Positions 1 to 6,856 of a stretch of 8,987 bases of DNA are shown piece by piece. A model generated the notes under the pieces. The model was not told the DNA's origin. It worked only from the letters and a program-made list of their open reading frames with translations, and ran no database searches. Location of the stretch: positions 1-8,987 of the forward strand of contig JAAUPO010000054.1 in NCBI GenBank assembly GCA_012033095.1. Direction: 5' to 3'. The stretch comes from Synechococcaceae cyanobacterium RL_1_2. Its GTDB lineage: Bacteria > Cyanobacteriota > Cyanobacteriia > Cyanobacteriales > JAAUPO01. Both the position numbers and the translations under genes were made by a program. Every line of letters begins with the position of its first letter. Position 1 is the stretch's first letter.

Positions 1-61
1 TCTGGGGGAGAAATTCCTGGAAAAGCATTAACAGTCTCCCCAATTTGGGGGATTTAGGGGC
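1..61. repeat. C/G-run interspersed repeat, fragment
   Basis: Positions 1-31 are an inverted copy of 1679-1709, with 29 of 31 bases identical. Positions 33-61 (AGTCTCCCC, AATTT, GGGGGATTTAGGGGC) match the core of the repeats at about 6971 and 8938, which read AGTCCCCCAAATTGG then GGATTTAGGGGG. The C-run and G-run can pair into a hairpin. The element is cut by the window edge, so its left end is unknown. It is probably a MITE-like intergenic repeat related to the one bracketing znuCB. That relationship is inferred from the shared core only. Confidence 0.6.
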
Positions 62-96
62 AAAATGTAAATTCAATTGACTTTATAAACAGCCTC

Positions 97-128
97 TTAA
101 TAATTAATAGTTAATTGTTAATTATTAA
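97..128. other. AT-only hairpin after the cyclophilin gene
   Basis: The arms TTAATAATTAA (97-107) and TTAATTATTAA (118-128) are perfectly complementary over 11 bp around a 10-nt loop. The hairpin lies 17 bp beyond the cyclophilin stop codon. It could mark the transcript end, but the stem has no G:C pair and no U-tract follows in the leftward direction, so a true intrinsic terminator is doubtful. Similar TTAATT-type runs occur upstream of the same gene near 1270-1310. Confidence 0.35.
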
Positions 129-145
129 TTTGGGATAGTTTATGA

Positions 146-1263
146 TTATTGAGGCTGGATAAGGTTTTCCAGACCTTGAATTACCTTAGCCGAAATAATT
201 TTATCTCCTTCTTTTAATTTATCTAAGTTTTTTGCCCCTTCTGTCACGTAACCAAAAACGGCATATTGTCCATCCATCAGGTTAAATCCTGGGGGAGTTA
301 ATTCCCGATCCCATTTAAAGAAAAAGAATTGGGATGAACCACCATTATTATTATTTTGGGGACGGGCTAAGGCTACTGCACCGTAAGCATTGAAGGGTAG
401 CATGGGGGGATCGAGGTAAATGCCTACTTCTTCTAGGGTGTACCCATAGATGGGCATGGGTTCCCCTTTCACCATAATTTCCATAGGAATTGCTCGGTAT
501 TCTTTAGTTTTAGGATCAATAAAACCTTGTTCTGGCCCTTTGGGATCCCCTGCTTGGAGGACAAAGTAGTCTTCAGAACGGATAAAGTCCATATCGTCAT
601 AGAAACCCCGTTGGACTAAATCCACAAAGTTACCCGCCGTTACGGGGGCATTATAACCATCTACCACGATCGTTAAATCTCCGTAGTTGGTTTTCATTGC
701 GATCGTCGCCCGGCCTTTCAGTTGGGGTAAATTACTATATTCACTAGGAACTTCAAACGGAAATCCCTTGACCATCAGTTGCTCAAAGTCATTTAATAGG
801 GCTAAGACCTTATCCCGTTGAGCCATTACTGGATCGGCCTCTTGGGACTCCACTAGTTCCCTTAAGCTATTTGTTTCGGTGGTGATGCGATCGAGTACTT
901 TTTCTGCTTCCGCTTTGCGTTCTTCAGGGGCAGACGATAATAATTCATCGTGACTGAAATTTAGCAAAAAACAGCGTTTTTAACATCTTTGAGGGCTTTA
1001 CTCCACATTTTCTTTTGCACCCCTTTGGCAATATCCTCTAAGCTACCTTGCAGCTTACGGATAGTTTCATTTTCAAAGGGTAAGGCATAACGGAGAATGG
1101 CTTCGGGATCGGTGATGGCATCCCCTTGGGCTAGGGTACTAACGCGATCGCGGCTATCGGCTAAGGCGGGATTAATGGCAGAGAAAGAGAGAAGACATAG
1201 CAAGACCGAGACTACACCGATCTTTAACCATGGTAGCCACCCTTGTCTAAGAGGCTTGATCAT
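146..1263 (-). pseudogene. Exported cyclophilin-type peptidyl-prolyl isomerase (CYP38/TLP38-like), frameshifted
   Basis: Two abutting frames form one protein. The upstream piece (1263-961) begins MIKPLRQGW, has a hydrophobic Sec-type signal peptide and an ALA-D cleavage site near residue 35, then a helical region. It ends at a premature TAA at 961-963. The downstream piece continues with a helical segment and a C-terminal cyclophilin domain, seen as TIAMKTNYGDLTI, NFVDLVQRGFYDD, SSQFFFF and AVFGYV. Adding one T to the coding-strand T6 (966-971) joins them as AVFLLNFSHDEL and gives 372 aa, the size expected for cyanobacterial TLP38/CYP38-like proteins. The plant homologue supports photosystem II assembly in the thylakoid lumen, so a lumenal or periplasmic folding role is inferred. 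The catalytic-site region is divergent (FIRSEDYFVLQAGD), so isomerase activity is uncertain. The ATG at 1261-1263 is preferred over an in-frame TTG at 1267-1269. No Shine-Dalgarno is visible. The break is either sequencing error or real damage. Confidence 0.85.
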
Positions 1264-1539
1264 ATTCAATAGTTAATAAGTTAATTAAGTTAATAAAATT
1301 AATTAAAAAAATCATAGGGAAGAAATTTCTCCCTTACTCTATCAGAGTCATTATCGGGCTAACAACAAACCATCGGGCCAACCACCATCGTTCATCATTG
1401 ATGGAGGGTGTTCAAAATTTGGTAGTGCTAAAGCTGTAAGGATATTTAGACCTAGGATAATTAATTATCAAGGGGGTTAATCTTGCTGATCCTTACTTGT
1501 ATAGAACTACCCAAAATTTAATGGAAATCATTGTTTCAG

Positions 1540-1673
1540 CCCTAACTACAGGACAAAAACCTTAAACCCTTACGATACAAGCACTCTAGCGAAATCGGTT
1601 GTAATTCTTACCCCGTCAAGCTCTCAGACCTATTTAACGTTTTTTGACGCAACTTGTGTCTTAGTAGTTAGGG
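1540..1673. repeat. 134-bp segment bounded by 10-bp inverted repeats
   Basis: CCCTAACTAC at 1540-1549 and its exact reverse complement GTAGTTAGGG at 1664-1673 enclose a non-coding stretch. The size and arrangement suggest a decayed MITE or the remnant of an insertion sequence. There is no second copy in the window and no clear target duplication, so the ends may be coincidental. Confidence 0.3.
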
Positions 1674-1678
1674 TACTT

Positions 1679-1724
1679 TTAATGATTTTTCAGGAATTTC
1701 TCCCCCAGAATTGGAGGGGGGCTT
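1679..1724. repeat. C/G-run interspersed repeat, inverted partner of the one at the left edge
   Basis: Read on the minus strand this begins AAGCCCCCCTCC, then has a G-run followed by AGAAATTCCTG. Bases 1679-1709 are the reverse complement of 1-31 with two mismatches. The C-run start also resembles the left part of the MITEs at 6902 and 8869 (AAAAGCCCCCCTT). It can fold as CCCCC against GGGGG. It lies about 65 bp downstream of the exbD stop and might influence transcript ends. Confidence 0.55.
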
Positions 1725-1789
1725 GATAAATCAGCTCTTCAATATTGCTTAAATACTTAAATATTGGTGGAGCTTAACCTTTAGTTCTT

Positions 1790-2489
1790 CTAGTTCTCCG
1801 TTGTTTGCCCTGATGCTGGAACATTGGGCGAATTACTATTATTTAAGACATTAGGGGTAGGGGTCGAATTAGGATTAGGAGCGTTAGGTATGGGGGTAGG
1901 GGTGGGATTAGGCTGGGGATTAGGGTTAACTGGTTGGATGCCCTGGGGGTTAATGTTTGGAATGTTAATTTGATTATTATTGAACCGAGGCATCCCAGGT
2001 GTAAATTCATCGGAGCCAGGGGCATCCCCAGGGATGGTAGCTAGGGCAACGCGATCGCCCCCCACTTCCCGCATGGCATCTAAGACCCGAATAACTTGGT
2101 TATAGGTGACATCCTGAGAAGCATATAGAGCCATCAAAATTAGGGGATTATCTTCTTGATATCCTTCCAAAATCCGCTTCAGTTCATCAAAATCATCCAC
2201 CGGCTCTCCGTCCACACTAGCCTGATTAAATTCATCTAAACTCACCACCACCATTTCACGCATTTGAGGCGCAGCAGTTTTGGCATTAGGCAGATCAAGG
2301 GTAATGGCTTGTTGTCGAGATAAACCCACAGCACCCAAAATAAAGAACGTAAGAATACAAAAAATTACGTCAATTAAAGGCAAGATTTCAATGCGGACTT
2401 CTTTTCCGCATTACTGGCCTGCCACAATTTAATGGGACGGGGGGCAAATCTAGTTTCCCGGAACGTTTACGAATGCGAGGATTAGCCAT
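1790..2489 (-). pseudogene. exbD: ExbD/TolR-family biopolymer transport protein with long Pro/Asn tail, two frameshifts
   Basis: The open stretch from a TTG at 2383 starts in the middle of the protein, at the conserved core PLIDVIFCILTFFIL. Upstream, the coding strand reads MANPRIRKRSGKLDLPP, then RPIKLWQASNAEK, then EVRIEILPLIDV, in three frames. Adding one C to the C6 run (2439-2444) and one A to the A4 run (2402-2405) joins them into 233 aa starting at ATG 2487-2489. The result has a basic cytoplasmic N-terminus, one membrane helix (about 37-56) with the proton-path Asp at 41, and a periplasmic domain to about 160. A low-complexity tail rich in Pro, Asn and Thr follows, which makes it longer than the usual 135-150 aa. 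ExbD works with ExbB to power TonB-dependent uptake; TolR is the alternative family member. The partner exbB lies upstream, across an unusually long 532-bp gap. Confidence 0.85.
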
Positions 2490-2592
2490 AGGGGAGATTA
2501 AACAAATAAGGAACAGGAATTAAGGGTTAGGTTGAAGTGAGGAGGGGCAAAGGTTTGATAATCTTAGGAATTACCTCCGATTGCCGATAGCA

Positions 2593-2682
2593 TAGGCAGT
2601 CCTAACTAGGTCATAACATCAAGATCCTTACTAGACTTGGCTTTCAATGTACTCAATTGCCACAAGCTATTTAGGATTGCTA
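2593..2682. mobile_element. Short MITE, copy A (about 90 bp)
   Basis: This segment matches the reverse complement of 6622-6710 at 84 of 90 aligned positions (five substitutions and one gap). The ends are inverted repeats: TAGGCAGTCCTAACTA on the left against TAGCAATCCTAAATA on the right, read inward. It has no coding capacity. The termini and the TA flanks of copy B resemble MITEs moved by IS630/Tc1-mariner transposases, but no matching transposase is in the window, so the family assignment is inference. Confidence 0.75.
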
Positions 2683-2731
2683 GAGGAAGCCCCTGGTGGA
2701 AGAGTACCCAAGCAACAATCATTAAACTCCA

Positions 2732-2810
2732 TTACTAAATTGCAGTGCCTAAGACCTGGTTCCAATGGACTTTGATGAAATTTGATCGTTACCGACATGA
2801 AATTTAGTAA
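2732..2810. repeat. 79-bp segment with 10-bp inverted ends
   Basis: TTACTAAATT at 2732-2741 and AATTTAGTAA at 2801-2810 are exact reverse complements. The same motif occurs inside the MITE copy at 6622-6710 (AAATTTAGTAAG), so this may be a related or degraded element. Support is weak. Confidence 0.25.
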
Positions 2811-2949
2811 GCGTATCAGATGGGAAATAACTGGATATTTTGAGTTACATAAATTGATTGAATTGATTGAATAATTTACTTATTTTTTTGGGGAGTTTCA
2901 CTGTTGTAATGTTAAACAAATAATTTGGCATTAAGAAAACCTGACTTAA

Positions 2950-2986
2950 TAATGATTTTGTCATAAGGCAAAAGGCAAAATCATTA
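2950..2986. terminator. Hairpin downstream of exbB, possible terminator
   Basis: The arms TAATGATTTTG (2950-2960) and CAAAATCATTA (2976-2986) pair perfectly over 11 bp around a 15-nt loop. The hairpin starts 35 bp beyond the exbB stop in the direction of transcription. Only a short T4 follows, some way downstream, so it is not a canonical rho-independent terminator. It may instead be a cyanobacterial intergenic repeat, since the loop and right arm contain tandem GGCAAAA heptamers. Confidence 0.35.
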
Positions 2987-3021
2987 CTTACTTGAAACTC
3001 TTTTATTTTTATTTTAGTAAC

Positions 3022-3728
3022 TTATTCGCTATCTTTGCCTAAACGATAGGAAGCCGCCTCCGGTAGTGGGAGATTCTCTTCCTGGGCGGGGGGTTCTTCC
3101 TGTTGGCGGAAAGTCCATTGTTGACGGTAAATTAATTCAATTTCGCTACCGGCTTTACGGAAAATCCGCATTTCGTTAAACCAAAATCCTTGGAATAAAC
3201 GATAAAAAGATAGGCTGACGATCGCGACCACTAGACCTACAGCAGTCGAGATTAAAGATTCCCCAATACCTAAGGTTACCCCAGTAGTAGCGGTAGTACC
3301 TAAATCACTGATTTGAATATTACCCAAAGAGCGAATTAGGCCTAAAACCGTTCCTAATAGACCCAAGAGGGGAGAAAGGGCAATTACTGCTTCTAAAACC
3401 TTATCTCCCCGCTTCATCATCGCCAACTCATCATCGGCGGAAGTTTCTAGGGCTAAGTGAAAAATCTCCGGCTCAGGATCCGTTAAGCGTAGGGGAGCAA
3501 ATAGAAAATGGGCGATTGGGTGTTTTTTATAATTATTTGTCACCTCATGAACCCCTTCCCAATTACGATAAGCGGTGTCAATAATGCGATCGAGGAGGGT
3601 TTTTGTTGAAGTAAAACCCAGACCCAAAACCACACCCGCTCAATAATTGTGCCAATGGAAAGAATAGACAGGAACAGGAGGGGCCAAATCGATAGCCCCC
3701 CCTTATCAATCAGTTCTGCAAATGTCAC
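3022..3728 (-). pseudogene. exbB: ExbB/TolQ/MotA-family proton channel protein, one frameshift
   Basis: The N-terminal piece starts at a GTG (3726-3728) and reads MTFAELIDKGGLSIWPLLF, with a first membrane helix at about 13-32. It loses frame after WVLLQQK. The rest of the protein lies in another frame: [15 protein letters not shown], then helix 2 (about 111-134) with the hallmark [15 protein letters not shown], helix 3 (about 155-178) and an acidic Pro/Glu tail. Adding one A to the coding-strand A5 (3600-3604) restores 235 aa. A TAG sits directly upstream of the GTG, so the start cannot be further out. ExbB forms the inner-membrane pentamer that, with ExbD, converts proton flow into work on TonB. 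It lies 81 bp after serS and is the first gene of the exbB-exbD order. TolQ is the alternative family name; no tol genes are nearby. Confidence 0.87.
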
Positions 3729-3740
3729 CTAAACCAAATT

Positions 3741-3746
3741 CTCCTT
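3741..3746 (-). promoter_or_regulatory. Possible ribosome binding site for exbB
   Basis: On the coding strand AAGGAG ends 12 nt before the GTG start. The spacing is long, but no other ATG, GTG or TTG fits because an in-frame TAG sits immediately upstream of the GTG. Confidence 0.4.
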
Positions 3747-3809
3747 AAGGATTCGTTCACCATGAATGGTATCAAAGATTTTTAACAAAAATAGATTAGT
3801 TTATTATAG

Positions 3810-5099
3810 TTAGAGAATTGCTCTACCTATATAAGTTTGTAATATATCTGGAACTTGGATACGGCCATCCTCTAATTGATAGTTCTCTAAAACTGCCGCC
3901 ATAGTACGGCCTACTGCCAAACCGGAACCATTGAGGGTATGGACAAAATCGCTGCCCTTTTGACCTTTGGTTTTAAAACGAATATTAGCCCGTCGAGCTT
4001 GAAAGTCTCCAAAATTAGAGCAACTAGAAATTTCTCGATAGGTTTGGGCCGCCGGTAACCATACTTCTAGGTCGTAGCATTTGTTAGCACTAAACCCTAA
4101 ATCCCCCGTACATAGTTCCACCACCCGATAGGGGAGCTTTAACGCTTGCAGGATTGCCTCTGCATCCGCTACGAGCTTTTCATGTTCTTCGGCGGAGGTT
4201 TCCGGCTTTACAAATTTCACCATTTCTACCTTATTGAATTGGTGCAAACGAATTAAACCTTTAGTATCCCGACCGTAACTACCAGCTTCTCGACGAAAAC
4301 AGGGGGTAAAGGCGCAGTGGTGAATGGGCAGTTCTTCCCCATCTAAAAACTCCCCACGGTAAAGGTTAGTGACGGGCACTTCAGCGGTGGGGGTTAACCA
4401 TAAATCATCGTCTTGACATTTAAAACTATCCTCTGCAAATTTTGGTAGTTGCCCTGTGCCTTTAAGGGATTCACTACTGACTAAAAACGGTGGCATTACT
4501 TCGGTATAACCATGGGCTGTATGGCGATCGATCATAAAATTAATCAATGCCCGCTCTAGGGCTGCCCCCGCCCCCTGCAAACAAACAAACCGACTTTGGG
4601 CGACTTTGACGGCCCGTTCAAATTCGATTAATCCGAGCTTTTGAGCAATTTCATCATGGGGTAACACCTTAACGCTGGTTTTCAGTTCATCCCCCCATCG
4701 TCTAACTTCTACATTTTCGTTTTCATTTTTACCGATCGGGGTGGAATCTGCTGGAAAATTAGGATAGACCAACAACGCGGCTTCCAGTTCTGTTTTTTGC
4801 TCTTTGACCGCTGGTTCTAGGGCCGCAATGTCAAGTTTGAGCTGGTTACCCTGATCCCTGAGGGCTAAAATTTCTGCTCCTTGGGGATCGGCTCCCTCTC
4901 TCATTTTTTGGCCGATCTCCTTACCCATGGCATTACTTTGGGCTTTGAGTTGATCTAATTGTTGTTCTGAGGTGCGGATGGATTGATCTAAATCCACGAT
5001 GGGTTGGATCTGAAGCGCATTTTCACTGCCTTGTTGGCGGCGATCGAGGAGTTCTTGGGCAAGAGTTGGATTTTCCCGAATGAATTTTAGATCTAGCAC
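3810..5099 (-). CDS. serS: Serine--tRNA ligase
   Basis: This is an intact 429-aa class II aminoacyl-tRNA synthetase of normal family length. It charges tRNA-Ser (and tRNA-Sec where present) with serine via seryl-adenylate in the cytoplasm. Residues 1-110 form the N-terminal tRNA-binding coiled coil, starting [11 protein letters not shown]. The catalytic domain follows: motif 1 around HGYTEVMPP (196-204), the serine-binding TPTAE (236-240), motif 2 [14 protein letters not shown] (268-281) continuing to RLHQF, the [16 protein letters not shown] block (355-370), and motif 3 [18 protein letters not shown] (391-408). The start is a GTG (5097-5099) at the conserved family position; there is no obvious Shine-Dalgarno. 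Unlike four neighbours it has no frame damage. It lies between the ykgJ-like gene and exbB, all transcribed the same way, with no functional link apparent. Confidence 0.98.
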   Translation of the reverse strand: MLDLKFIRENPTLAQELLDRRQQGSENALQIQPIVDLDQSIRTSEQQLDQLKAQSNAMGKEIGQKMREGADPQGAEILALRDQGNQLKLDIAALEPAVKEQKTELEAALLVYPNFPADSTPIGKNENENVEVRRWGDELKTSVKVLPHDEIAQKLGLIEFERAVKVAQSRFVCLQGAGAALERALINFMIDRHTAHGYTEVMPPFLVSSESLKGTGQLPKFAEDSFKCQDDDLWLTPTAEVPVTNLYRGEFLDGEELPIHHCAFTPCFRREAGSYGRDTKGLIRLHQFNKVEMVKFVKPETSAEEHEKLVADAEAILQALKLPYRVVELCTGDLGFSANKCYDLEVWLPAAQTYREISSCSNFGDFQARRANIRFKTKGQKGSDFVHTLNGSGLAVGRTMAAVLENYQLEDGRIQVPDILQTYIGRAIL

Positions 5100-5273
5100 T
5101 GGTAATAACTTCTTAGAGGTCTTAGCGGATAATTACAACAATCATGGAATCTTAGTTTAAATTTTGCCATGGTACCTAATCAAATTTTTGTCAGATCTAT
5201 CCCAGGGCAATTCCAACGTGGGACGCTCTGCCATGATAATGCCCTAGGGATTAAATCAAATCCATCGCCAATG

Positions 5274-5657
5274 CTAATCCCCGTTAGTTCTTCTATCGTC
5301 TTCAGCTTCTCCTGTGGTTAATGCTTCATAACGTTCATATTCAGCACTCTCTTCACCGTAGAGATCCCCGATATGTTCTAGGCAACAATCGATCGCGAAC
5401 TCTTGAAAATGTTCAGGGTCGATGTGATACATGGTTTCAAAATTCGTGGGTTCTACCCGACAAAATATTGGGCGATCGTCATAAATCTTGCAATTGCGTT
5501 GTTTGGCATCATAATTTTTACACCAACCATCGGGGCCAATTAGGCTGATGTATAGTTCTAATTGCTCTGGCTCTAGGTATTGATCTAAATCTGGCCGCTC
5601 GGTGGGATCAAGATAACAACAAGCCCCGCACCCTTTCATACAAACCCAATTCGCCAT
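5274..5657 (-). CDS. YkgJ-family cysteine-cluster protein (putative Zn/Fe-chelating)
   Basis: This is an intact 127-aa soluble protein starting at ATG 5655-5657. The N-terminus has the signature C6-x3-C10-x2-C13-C14 (VCMKGCGACC), followed by C46, C56, C66 and the C91-C92 pair. The DDRPIFCRVEPTNF stretch around C66 is typical of the family. This matches the CxxCxxCC / YkgJ family, in which the cysteines are thought to hold zinc, iron or an Fe-S cluster; the biochemical role is not established. The C-terminus is acidic and charged and probably flexible. It sits 174 bp upstream of serS and 86 bp downstream of the Rpn-type gene. A metal link with the zinc transporter further right is conceivable, but nothing in the sequence shows it. 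Confidence 0.88.
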   Translation of the reverse strand: MANWVCMKGCGACCYLDPTERPDLDQYLEPEQLELYISLIGPDGWCKNYDAKQRNCKIYDDRPIFCRVEPTNFETMYHIDPEHFQEFAIDCCLEHIGDLYGEESAEYERYEALTTGEAEDDRRTNGD

Positions 5658-5743
5658 GGTTTTAAAAAATTATTGAACAATCTAATAAGTTAAGTCTTGT
5701 CCGATGGTAATACCTACGGGATCGGAGCTATGGCTAGCATGAT

Positions 5744-6620
5744 CTATGGTCTGATATCACGATCGCTCTGGTTAATCATACGTTGCACCAAAGACAAATC
5801 AAAACCAGCTTTTTCGGCAATTTCTTCAGGGGTTAAACCTAAACCTAGGAAAAGAGGAATAGTTTTTACGGCGATCGCTTCCCGTTCCTGCTGTTCCCCT
5901 TGAGAGATACCTTGAGAGATACCCTGGGAAATACCTTGGGAAATACCTTGAGAGATACCTTGGGAAATACCTTGAGAGATACCTTGGGAAATACCTTCTT
6001 GTAAAATATCTTGATAAATGACAGATTCTTTCATGATATCGCTCCTTAAAATTTGCTTGATGAGATTTTTATCCAGGTTAATGCCTGCGAGGACACTGCT
6101 AGCAGCTATCAAATTACTTTGGGTTGCTCTATCTTCAATTTTAATTAATTCTTGATTAACTGCAGCTAAAGTTGCAGCCGGGTTATCCGTTTTGGCAATA
6201 GAAGCAAAGGGTAATAATCCTGGGGAGCGAAAAAGATTTCTGTAGGCTGTTCCCATAATCTCATAACTTGAAATCGGTGTTGGGTTGCCTCCATTTCAAA
6301 ACGCTCCTGGTAAACCAAGGAAGAATTACTGGGTCGGAGGTAAATTACAATTTGCTTAACAGCATAATTAGGATAGCGGCGATGACAACGGACACGATAA
6401 TCCAACATCCTAAAGGGAATTTGGCGATCGGGATTCGTTTGAAATTCGGCATGGAGAATAAAATCCTTAGCTTTTGCAAAATCAGGGCATCAGCCCTTAT
6501 GGGTTCTAGGGATAATTCCTGGGGTTTAATTTCTGTTAACTCAACGGCTTGATCCACTAACCAACTAGTTAGATCCTCTGGAAAGTTTTCCACCAAAAAT
6601 TTACAAATATTGTCGTGCAT
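5744..6620 (-). pseudogene. Rpn-type PD-(D/E)XK nuclease / DUF4351-like protein, two frameshifts
   Basis: Three frames join into a 292-aa protein starting MHDNICKFLVENFPEDLTSWL. The first piece ends after RADALILQK, where one A is missing in A4 (6472-6475). The second runs AKDFILHAEFQTNPDRQIPFRMLDYRVR to QPTEIFF, where one T is missing in T5 (6230-6234). The third runs RSPGLLPFASIAKTDNP to the end. D44 and E59-x-Q61 fit the PD-(D/E)XK catalytic core seen in the Rpn recombination-promoting nuclease / putative transposase group, which is abundant in cyanobacteria. A linker of eight GISQ units follows, then a short helical tail (LTPEEIAEKAGFDLSLVQRMI). Chromosomal Rpn-type proteins are usually orphan genes of uncertain function. 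A MITE ends one base before the start codon, so the native promoter may be displaced. Confidence 0.82.
5898..5993 (-). repeat. 12-bp coding tandem repeat, eight units of GISQ
   Basis: There are eight perfect-length 12-bp units, each encoding Gly-Ile-Ser-Gln. Two synonymous versions occur on the coding strand, GGTATCTCTCAA and GGTATTTCCCAA, and they mostly alternate, giving a 24-bp higher-order period. One unit ends in CAG instead of CAA. The 12-bp period keeps frame whatever the copy number, so length variation between strains is expected. Confidence 0.9.
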
Positions 6621-6621
6621 A

Positions 6622-6710
6622 TAGCAATCCTAAATAGCTTGTGGAAATTGAGTATATTGAAAGCCAAATTTAGTAAGGATCTTCATGTTATGACCTAGTT
6701 AGGACTGCTA
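6622..6710. mobile_element. Short MITE, copy B (89 bp), opposite orientation to copy A
   Basis: This is the reverse-complement match to 2593-2682, with 84 of 90 aligned positions identical. The ends TAGCAATCCTAAATAGC and GGACTGCTA are imperfect inverted repeats. It is flanked by TA on both sides (6620-6621 and 6711-6712), consistent with a TA target duplication. It abuts the ATG of the Rpn-type gene (6618-6620). Confidence 0.78.
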
Positions 6711-6840
6711 TAGCATGGTTACAGTGGATAGAAGTATGGCAGTTCCTAGGGTCTGGCGTTAATCAGAGCAAGGTTAAACCAAAGGTTGATACAGATAAAT
6801 CTCCTGGGAAAGATCGTCAAATTAAAAGGGAATTATCGTC

Positions 6841-6846
6841 TATAAT
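6841..6846 (+). promoter_or_regulatory. Candidate -10 box for znuCB
   Basis: A perfect TATAAT lies 10 bp before the metalloregulator palindrome, which would place the transcription start at or inside the operator. No recognisable -35 element is present at 16-18 bp (the region reads CAAATT). The assignment rests on the -10 match and the operator position. Confidence 0.5.
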
Positions 6847-6856
6847 TTAGTAGAAA

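Larger units (their letters stand above)
1264..1789. other. 526-bp gene-free spacer between exbD and the cyclophilin gene
   Basis: I see no credible coding frame. The first 50 bases are very AT-rich and probably hold the cyclophilin promoter, which I cannot place. An imperfect hairpin (AGGGAAGAAATTTCTCCCT) lies at 1316-1334. An inverted-repeat pair brackets 1540-1673, and a C/G-run repeat lies at 1679-1724. The remainder is unassigned. Confidence 0.6.
2490..3021. other. 532-bp gene-free spacer between exbB and exbD
   Basis: I see no coding frame. The spacer contains MITE copy A (2593-2682), an inverted-repeat segment (2732-2810), a 9-bp tandem repeat (ATTGATTGA, around 2853-2870) and a hairpin (2950-2986) that includes two GGCAAAA heptamers. 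exbB and exbD are normally adjacent or overlapping, so the spacer appears to have been expanded by repeats, or exbD has its own promoter. Confidence 0.6.

Noticed and set aside
965..967. TTG as an independent start for a 273-aa cyclophilin
   Set aside because: The upstream frame encodes the signal peptide and helical N-terminus expected for this family, and a single added T joins them.
1843..2025. 60-aa minus-strand frame inside the exbD tail
   Set aside because: It is an out-of-frame reading of the Pro/Asn-rich low-complexity tail.
2381..2383. TTG as the exbD start
   Set aside because: It would begin inside the transmembrane helix at PLIDV. The conserved EVRIEIL segment and a basic N-terminus lie upstream in shifted frames.
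5321..5903. Plus-strand frames opposite the ykgJ-like gene and the Rpn-type 3' end
   Set aside because: They are antisense shadows of conserved minus-strand genes with no recognisable motif.
5898..5993. CRISPR-like or regulatory repeat array
   Set aside because: There are no spacers. The 12-bp units are in frame and encode GISQ.
6166..6620. Two separate small hypothetical genes in place of the Rpn-type N-terminus
   Set aside because: The pieces join end to end in family order with one-base corrections, and the tail of each out-of-frame extension is not protein-like.
2490..6620. An exb-ton iron-uptake locus
   Set aside because: There is no tonB, outer-membrane receptor or siderophore gene in the window, and no Fur-type palindrome near exbB or exbD.
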